Assembly (NCBI GenBank): GCA_017552455.1
Contig: JAFZPX010000028.1
Coordinates: 1-37,372, forward strand
Length of the DNA stretch: 37,372 bases
DNA from: Clostridiales bacterium
GTDB lineage: Bacteria > Bacillota > Clostridia > Saccharofermentanales > Saccharofermentanaceae
Direction of reading: 5' to 3'
Shown: positions 31,954 to 37,372 of the stretch, in pieces
Numbering within the stretch: position 1 is the stretch's first letter
How the letters are laid out: every line of letters begins with the position of its first letter
Position numbers and translations under genes: made by a program
Notes under the pieces: generated by a model
The model's database searches: none
The model's input: only the letters and a program-made list of their open reading frames with translations
What the model was told of the DNA's origin: nothing

Positions 31954-33462
31954 TTATTCTTCGGCGGGTTTATCTCTGCTTATTCTTCTGGATGTCGATG
32001 AGATTGCTCTGTCGGGACACACGAGGATACACAGGTGACAGCCGACGCACTTCTTGCCGTTAAGTCTGACCTTCCTGTTCCCGTCCATCGTGAGCGCATC
32101 GTGACCGCCGTCTGCGCATGAGATAACGCAGCGACCGCAGCCCATGCACTTATCGTGATCGAACTTCGGGAAAAGTATCGTGTCTCTCTCGAGCACTTCA
32201 GTCGTGTCGCTTATCGAGTCGAGCGCGATGCCTCTTATCTGCTTGATATCGGTGACGCTCTTCTCCTTAAGGTAACGGATCATGCCGGACTTAAGGTCGT
32301 CAATGATCCGGTAGCCGTACTGCATGACCGCAGTAGTGACCTGCACCGTAGCGGCGCCCAGAAGAAGGAACTCGAGAGCATCAGTCCACGTCTCGATGCC
32401 GCCCATCGCGCTAATGTGCTTGTTCTTAAGATTAGGATTATGGCACAGCTCTTCGATGAATCTTAATGCGATCGGCTTGACCGCATTGCCGCTGTAGCCT
32501 CCGACCGCTGACATGCCATGCACCGCAGGCTCGGATACATATGTATGCGGGTTGATCCCGATGATACTCTTTATCGTATTGATCGCTGCGATTCCGCTCG
32601 CGCCGCCTCTTATCGCGGCGTCTGCGGCGGGGCTCATGTGACCGACGTTGGGAGTAAGCTTCGCGAGCACCGGAAGGCTCGTTCCCCTGCATGCACGCGC
32701 CGTGAATCTCTCTACTAGTTCGGGCGACTCGCCGATCGCGGATCCTAAGAACCCTTCGACCATATTCGGGCACGAGAAGTTAAGTTCTATCGCATCCGCG
32801 CCGTTCTCTTCACATATACGCGCGAGGTCCTCCCACTCCTGATCGTTCTGTCCCATTATGGACGCGAGTATGAATTTGTCCGGATAATTCCGCTTAAGTT
32901 TCCTGAAGATCGCCATGTCTTCTTCGACAGTGTGCGTGCTTAACTGCTCGATATTCTTGAAGCCTATGATCGTACCTGAGCTTCCTAAGATCGCGGAGTA
33001 CCTCGGGGATGTCTCGTGAATATCTATCGAACAGATCGTCTTGAACGAGATGCCTGCCCAGCCCGCTTCGAATGCGCGGGCGCACTTATCGTATGTGCTT
33101 CCGACTACCGATGACGACAACAGGAACGGGTTCTCAATCGGCTTTCCGCAGAAGGTCGTCTTCAGGATATCTTCGTCGTTATCTATCGCTTCGACTTCGG
33201 GCTTGATCTCATCGTTAAGCCTCTTGATAAGATCCTTGATGTGAACCTCGCCCGGGCGGACGCACTCCTTCTCACAAGGAGCGTCACAGTTCATGCACGG
33301 GATACTGTCAGGAAGGGACGCCGCCGCACTCGCTTCGTTATCGAACCAGATGCTTCTTAGACGCCGCGCGGGATCGAGCCCGCCGCATGCCTTGGAGCAC
33401 GGCGCATCAGCGCAGAGCACACACCTTATCATGTCTGAGCGGTGGATCTTTTTCGCAAACAT
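31954..33462 (-). CDS. PreA-like dihydropyrimidine/dihydroorotate dehydrogenase with three iron-sulfur regions
   Basis: The 502-residue protein has a flavin TIM barrel like PreA and DHOD (LSSSVVGSTYDKCARAFEAGWAG, ELNFSCPNM, LAKLTPNVGHM, AINTI, SAVGGYSGNAVKPIALR, GGIETWTDALEFLLLGA). The C-terminus has two [4Fe-4S] motifs, CMGCGRCVISC and CVGCHLCILVCP. The N-terminus adds two cysteine sets, CVLCADAPCSKAC and CMNCDAPCEKEC, like the N-terminal domain of PreT or mammalian DPD. No FAD/NADPH domain lies between them. It could reduce uracil or thymine, or act on another ene substrate, with electrons from a ferredoxin or a separate partner. AAAGGAG lies 8 bases before the ATG. No PreT-like or hydantoinase gene is adjacent. 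preA is likely but not certain. Confidence 0.88.
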   Translation of the reverse strand: MFAKKIHRSDMIRCVLCADAPCSKACGGLDPARRLRSIWFDNEASAAASLPDSIPCMNCDAPCEKECVRPGEVHIKDLIKRLNDEIKPEVEAIDNDEDILKTTFCGKPIENPFLLSSSVVGSTYDKCARAFEAGWAGISFKTICSIDIHETSPRYSAILGSSGTIIGFKNIEQLSTHTVEEDMAIFRKLKRNYPDKFILASIMGQNDQEWEDLARICEENGADAIELNFSCPNMVEGFLGSAIGESPELVERFTARACRGTSLPVLAKLTPNVGHMSPAADAAIRGGASGIAAINTIKSIIGINPHTYVSEPAVHGMSAVGGYSGNAVKPIALRFIEELCHNPNLKNKHISAMGGIETWTDALEFLLLGAATVQVTTAVMQYGYRIIDDLKSGMIRYLKEKSVTDIKQIRGIALDSISDTTEVLERDTILFPKFDHDKCMGCGRCVISCADGGHDALTMDGNRKVRLNGKKCVGCHLCILVCPDRAISSTSRRISRDKPAEE

Positions 33463-33496
33463 AGGAGCGTCTCCTTTACCGAAGGTAGTCCCCTAT

Positions 33497-33502
33497 ATTA
33501 TA
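33497..33502 (-). promoter_or_regulatory. Possible -10 element of the PreA-like gene
   Basis: TATAAT on the minus strand, 35 bases before the ATG at 33462, in the 55-bp gap after the hydrolase stop. No clear -35 is present. Confidence 0.35.
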
Positions 33503-33517
33503 CAGTTTTTTTGATAT

Positions 33518-35683
33518 TTACGCCCAGTAACCTACGTTGTCTATGATGAGCGCGCCCGCCTCGGTTCCGTCCGTTGTAACCGTTATGCCCGTTACTGCCG
33601 TGAAGTCGAATCCTGCCGCCTGCGCGAAAAGCTCCTGCGTTATCACTACCCTCTGCATCTGGTGCTTGTACTCGTAGGATCCGAAGAAGACATCGTCCTT
33701 CCAAAGCTGCACTGCGAGCGTGTGGTAGATGAATGTCGGGTTGTCGACAGTTACCGTGTTGCCGTTGATGTCCGTGAGTGTGACGGTGTAGTTGAAGCCA
33801 TTTTCGATGCTCTCTACTTCCATCTCGTTCATGTCAGCAAGTGCGAATGAGATACTGCCGTTGCTGATGTCGACCGCGTCGAAGTTCAGGGTAATCTCAG
33901 GTGCAGATTCCTCTTCCCACTCTACGGAAAGAACGTAGTTCTCGCCTTCGCCGTTGTCGCCTCTGCTGTAGGCTGAGATGGTCCAAGTGTCTGTGCCGCT
34001 GACTTCTACCGACTGCTGGGCGCCGATGTCTACAGTGCCGTCGAACGTGAACAGCTGCTCAAAGTTACTGTCTTCGTAGTTTGTGATGTAAACCGTGTCA
34101 GGCAGGACGTTTCTGAACGCGTCTACGTTGCTTAGAAGCTCCTCGTAAGTGTTGTCGATGCCCAGTGTCGTGTCGAGGAAGACTCTGATGTAAGAAGCCG
34201 CGATGAACTGCTGGTCCTGTGGATTCAGGAAGTTGTGTGTGTTCAAGTATCCTGCACATGCGCCGGGGGTGTCGTAGCGGCCCCACTGCGTGTTGAACTG
34301 ACCGTGGTTCGCGCCGAGAATGTAGACCTCGGACTTTAAGTAGAACTCGTCTGTCTCCCCTGTGAACGTTATGTTGTTGTACTGCTTCTCGCCCATCATG
34401 GAGCTGACGTCCTGGTCGTTAGAGCCGTGGATGAGAAGGTAGTTAACGTCTTGAATCTCGACAGAGCGGCTGACCGGTCTGTACTGGTCGACTACAGGTG
34501 CGATCGCGACTATGGATGTGATATTGAAGTGGTAGTCGAAGGTGACGTTACCGTCTTCAGGGTAGTAGTCGAGGTCGTTGAACAGGTATGCCGTAGCTAC
34601 CATCTCGCCGCCTCTCGAGTGACCGCCGATAGCGACTGTGTCCTCATCGATAAGACCTTCTATGGCACTGCCCGCTGTCTCGTTAAGATCGAAGATAACC
34701 TTCATGTTCTCGAGAAGCAGGATGGCTCTCAGGTCGTTGCCAACTCCAGTCGCGTTGATGATGTTCTCGTCAACGGAGATGACAACATAGCCGTGTGACG
34801 CGAGTGACTGACCTAAGTAATCGTAGCCGAGGTAAGACGGAACGTACGAGTCGTGGTTGCCGTGAACGATGAAGAACACGGGGCAGTTTGTCTGACCCTG
34901 CGGGTACCAGATCTCGCCCTTTACCGGAGTCTCAGTAAAGTCGTAATCGTTGAACGCATCCATGAGCGCCTCGAGACCCTCGAGTTCAGTCTGATCGTAG
35001 ATCGTGAAGTCGAGCGTGTCGGTGACGATGTCGTTGTCCGCCTCGGGACCGTAGCTTAACTCTTCAACCGTGTAAGGGCCGTCCTGCATGTAAGTCTCGA
35101 AGCCCTGAGCTTGAGTTGTCTGTGTTGCCGGCGCGAAGGATGTATAGAACTCGATCCTGCTGTCGCCGAAGATGTCGTTATGGTATGTGTAAGCATATCC
35201 GCCGATGACCGCAGCGCAGAGCACAAGTGCGATGTAGGCAAAGACCTGCTTGAATCTCTTTGTTTTGATGAAGCCCCAGATGATCCTGCCTATGATGTTG
35301 ACTGCAAGTGCGAGTGCGTAGGAGAACAGAAGCGCGCCGGGAATCGCTTCACCCTGATTCGCAGCGATGTTTGTAAATGCCACGAGAGTTAATGCTGCGA
35401 TGAAATAAGCTCTGTGTCTCTTGCCGCCAGCGAATAACAGCTTGAACAGCAGTGTCGCAAGTTCTGTGGTGATCGCTACTAACGCTGCACCGATGATGAA
35501 TATCAGTATCGCGTTGAATTTGTTGTATGTGTAAGAATCGAGTATCCAGCAGCTAAACTGCGAAGCAAGGATGAGTTCCAATATCATCGCTCCCGCGCGG
35601 CCGCTCTTCATGAACTCGCGCGCCGGCTGCGTCTTACGCTTTATAAAGCTGAACGGCTTCTTGATCTTTTCTTTAACACTCAT
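33518..35683 (-). CDS. Membrane-anchored alpha/beta hydrolase (PAF-acetylhydrolase/chlorophyllase-like)
   Basis: The 721-residue protein has four to five spans in residues 30-175 and then an extracytoplasmic alpha/beta-hydrolase domain (about 245-500). The expected catalytic residues are visible: oxyanion segment FFIVHGNHDS, nucleophile in GHSRGG (near 357), Asp in HGSNDQD (near 422) and His in GANHGQF (near 459). A C-terminal beta-rich part (about 530-721) has no motif I recognise and may bind a ligand or the cell wall. Substrate is unknown; esters or lipids are likely from the fold. It overlaps the upstream hydrolase gene by 11 bases, so the two are translationally coupled. Confidence 0.9.
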   Translation of the reverse strand: MSVKEKIKKPFSFIKRKTQPAREFMKSGRAGAMILELILASQFSCWILDSYTYNKFNAILIFIIGAALVAITTELATLLFKLLFAGGKRHRAYFIAALTLVAFTNIAANQGEAIPGALLFSYALALAVNIIGRIIWGFIKTKRFKQVFAYIALVLCAAVIGGYAYTYHNDIFGDSRIEFYTSFAPATQTTQAQGFETYMQDGPYTVEELSYGPEADNDIVTDTLDFTIYDQTELEGLEALMDAFNDYDFTETPVKGEIWYPQGQTNCPVFFIVHGNHDSYVPSYLGYDYLGQSLASHGYVVISVDENIINATGVGNDLRAILLLENMKVIFDLNETAGSAIEGLIDEDTVAIGGHSRGGEMVATAYLFNDLDYYPEDGNVTFDYHFNITSIVAIAPVVDQYRPVSRSVEIQDVNYLLIHGSNDQDVSSMMGEKQYNNITFTGETDEFYLKSEVYILGANHGQFNTQWGRYDTPGACAGYLNTHNFLNPQDQQFIAASYIRVFLDTTLGIDNTYEELLSNVDAFRNVLPDTVYITNYEDSNFEQLFTFDGTVDIGAQQSVEVSGTDTWTISAYSRGDNGEGENYVLSVEWEEESAPEITLNFDAVDISNGSISFALADMNEMEVESIENGFNYTVTLTDINGNTVTVDNPTFIYHTLAVQLWKDDVFFGSYEYKHQMQRVVITQELFAQAAGFDFTAVTGITVTTDGTEAGALIIDNVGYWA

Positions 35684-37253
35684 TTAAGAAATCCTCCACT
35701 ATACTTGCGAACTGATCGGGGTGCTGGCCTTGAGGAGAGTGGCCGCAGCCTTCCATTGCGGTGTACTGAAGGCCGTGCTCGTTCGCGTAGTTTTCGACGA
35801 GTTCCGCGGGGCACGCCCAGTCGCACGAACCCGAGATGAACAGAACCGGAACCTGATACTGCCCGATATCATAAAGATTGAAGTTCATCATCGCCTCTTC
35901 GAGCGGCGCCTGAAGCTCCATGTATAGCGGATCTCCCATCGTGGCCTCAATCTCCAGCAGATACCATCTTGCATCATCTACACCTAATATAGGCGAGTAG
36001 ATTGCAGCCGCGGTAGCCGTATCCGTCATGTCAGTCTGCGGGTGATATGCGGTCGTATATGTACGAAGCGTCAACAGATGCTCAAGCGACAGATCAGACA
36101 TGAAATCCTCATACGCAGCTTCCATCGCGGAAGTATCATCGCCCTGTTCCTGCGCGATGCGAAGAGCATCTTCATATGCATAAACTTCGCCGTAGTAATC
36201 AGTCTCATTTACACACTGACCGACACCGATGTAAGCAGATATCTTCTCGGGATGTTCCATAACGTAAGTGGAGCCGAGCATTGAGCCGTACGAGTGGCCG
36301 AGGATGATTACCTGATCCTGACCGAATCTGTCGCAGCAATAATCTACAAGCGCATCGAGATCGGCGAGCTGCTGCTCGAACGTGAGACCTGCGTTGTCGG
36401 GATTAACATCGGCATTGTGATAGTACGAACGTCCGCAGCCGGTCTCATCCCAGGAGACGATCGTGTAATCATCGGTGAGGTAATCCTGCCAGTCGTAATC
36501 AATAAAAGATGTAGGTGCTCCGGGGCCGCCGTGAAGCGAGATGATAACGGGGTTCGACTCGGAAGTCCCGAAGACATTAATGAATCCCTCACTGCCGTCA
36601 AGTTGAACATAGACCTGCTCGTTCACGCCGTTGCGGTAAGCCCAAGCACGCTTGATCTGGTTTGCATTACGTCCTGCGATAGCGACGATAAAGAAACCGA
36701 ACACTGCTACCAGAAGCAGGATGCCAACAACCTTCAGTGTGCCGAGGATGATTCTTACAGGAAGCTTCTTCTTGGGCTTCTTACCATAGACCTCACGTGC
36801 ATGCTGTGTGTGGATGCCGATGTGACCGATGCCGAGGATTATCGAGCCTACGCACATCAGGATGTTTCCTCCGTAGATGCCAAGGAGCAGGAATGCGAAA
36901 ACAGGGTACGTCGCAAGTGCCAAAGGCATGCCGCAGAAGCCGCGGTAGAAGTCCTTCATCGACTTTTCGGAACGGAAGTAGCGAACCCATGCGATGTCGT
37001 AGAGCACCATCATGAGAAACGAGATGCCGAGCACGACGAGCCAGAAGTTCCAGCCTTTGAAGTTGAAGTCGGAGAAGAGTACTGCGGTAGGCGTTACGAT
37101 GAACTGTCCGACACGCTCGAATGCGAGAAGGATCTTGTTCTCTTTCGCCGCATACTCCGCGTAGCCCTTCGGCTGATGCTTCGTCCAGATGCCGTTCGGT
37201 ATGAGCAGCATCGCAAGATAAATTAGACCGATGTAAGAAAAACCAAAATACAT
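35673..37253 (-). CDS. Membrane-anchored alpha/beta hydrolase (proline iminopeptidase-like)
   Basis: The 526-residue protein has about five spans in residues 1-195, then an outside hydrolase domain resembling proline iminopeptidases (S33). HGGPG (near 242) forms the oxyanion hole, WDETGCGRS follows, the nucleophile lies in GHSYGS (near 321), Asp in GSCDWAC (near 476) and His in GCGHSPQ (near 504). HGGPG with GHSYG is characteristic of S33 aminopeptidases, although membrane-fused forms could be esterases. AAGGGGG lies 7 bases before the ATG. It is first in a two-gene operon with a second membrane hydrolase, behind a strong promoter with a palindromic operator. Confidence 0.9.
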   Translation of the reverse strand: MYFGFSYIGLIYLAMLLIPNGIWTKHQPKGYAEYAAKENKILLAFERVGQFIVTPTAVLFSDFNFKGWNFWLVVLGISFLMMVLYDIAWVRYFRSEKSMKDFYRGFCGMPLALATYPVFAFLLLGIYGGNILMCVGSIILGIGHIGIHTQHAREVYGKKPKKKLPVRIILGTLKVVGILLLVAVFGFFIVAIAGRNANQIKRAWAYRNGVNEQVYVQLDGSEGFINVFGTSESNPVIISLHGGPGAPTSFIDYDWQDYLTDDYTIVSWDETGCGRSYYHNADVNPDNAGLTFEQQLADLDALVDYCCDRFGQDQVIILGHSYGSMLGSTYVMEHPEKISAYIGVGQCVNETDYYGEVYAYEDALRIAQEQGDDTSAMEAAYEDFMSDLSLEHLLTLRTYTTAYHPQTDMTDTATAAAIYSPILGVDDARWYLLEIEATMGDPLYMELQAPLEEAMMNFNLYDIGQYQVPVLFISGSCDWACPAELVENYANEHGLQYTAMEGCGHSPQGQHPDQFASIVEDFLNEC

Positions 37254-37269
37254 ATCTATACCCCCTTAA

Positions 37270-37308
37270 GCGATATACATCATATCGCGAAGTATAGATT
37301 TCTGTCAA
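37270..37308 (-). promoter_or_regulatory. Hydrolase operon promoter with palindromic operator
   Basis: On the minus strand a perfect -35 TTGACA (37303-37308) and a -10 TATGAT (37279-37284) are 18 bases apart. A perfect palindrome, GCGATAT / ATATCGC with a 5-base centre (37270-37288), covers the -10 and the transcription start. This is the position of a repressor site; no regulator gene is visible in the window for it. Confidence 0.75.
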
Positions 37309-37316
37309 CAGGGGTT

Positions 37317-37372
37317 TTAGAAATTTTGCTGTTTTTCCTGAAATCTTATGAGGTCTTCATTCTTTGTCGGGA
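37317..37372 (-). CDS. Possible C-terminal end of a gene beyond the right edge
   Basis: One minus-strand frame is open from the edge for 17 codons (PTKNEDLIRFQEKQQNF) to a TAA at 37317-37319, 8 bases before the -35 of the hydrolase promoter. The composition looks protein-like, but it is too short to be sure. Confidence 0.3.
   Translation of the reverse strand, partial: PTKNEDLIRFQEKQQNF

Noticed and set aside
36294..37226. Long plus-strand frame of 310 codons
   Set aside because: It is antisense to the S33-like hydrolase gene, which has a full catalytic triad and promoter.
37329..37372. Divergent plus-strand gene beginning at the ATG near 37350 (MRSSFFVG)
   Set aside because: No ribosome site precedes the ATG, and the frame is too short before the edge to judge.

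Overview
The window looks like chromosomal DNA of an anaerobic, low-to-mid-GC Firmicute, most likely a member of the Clostridia (Lachnospiraceae or a neighbouring family). Support comes from strong AGGAGG-type ribosome sites, GTG and TTG starts, the families present (DUF975, DUF3592, DUF4214, Lsa-like ABC-F, AgrC/LytTR pairs) and the density of cyclic-di-GMP enzymes. Almost every gene lies on the minus strand; the only convincing plus-strand gene is the DUF4214 gene at 5862-6269. I saw no rRNA, tRNA, CRISPR array, transposase or integrase gene.

Layout. 1-1911: a truncated XRE/zinc-ribbon regulator, a HigBA-like toxin-antitoxin pair followed by an orphan RelB/DinJ-type antitoxin, and a repeat-rich spacer holding a strong hairpin and a second copy of the cysK 3' end. 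1912-2844: cysK. 2936-17718: a cyclic-di-GMP island with an EAL protein carrying a LacI-like sensor, a DUF4214 protein, a membrane GGDEF-EAL protein, and a four-gene operon (HD-GYP, beta-propeller hybrid histidine kinase, HD-GYP with a duplicated C-terminal domain, diguanylate cyclase). 17779-19479: an Lsa-like ABC-F gene behind a leader peptide and an attenuator hairpin. 19466-24313: a five-gene operon with two complete two-component systems and a protein of unknown function. 24418-25405: a DUF975 membrane protein whose promoter has 11-bp-phased direct repeats. 25438-25559: a cluster of palindromes. 25610-30840: an FtsX-type ABC transporter and an M13 lipoprotein peptidase whose ribosome site lies inside a 14-bp stem. 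30925-31916: two small membrane proteins. 31954-33462: a PreA-like flavoprotein with extra N-terminal iron-sulfur motifs. 33518-37308: two overlapping genes for membrane-anchored alpha/beta hydrolases behind a promoter with a palindromic operator.

How the parts may work together. The 2.9-17.7 kb island can make and break cyclic-di-GMP in response to several inputs: a sugar-type ligand domain, an extracytoplasmic sensor, and a propeller kinase. The 17.8-30.8 kb region reads like an envelope-stress or antibiotic-response neighbourhood (ribosome protection, two sensors, an FtsX exporter, a surface peptidase). That is an inference from gene families and order, not something the sequence proves. 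The most distinctive regulatory features are the ABC-F attenuator, the phased TTAAGGTT repeats, and the hairpin over the peptidase ribosome site.
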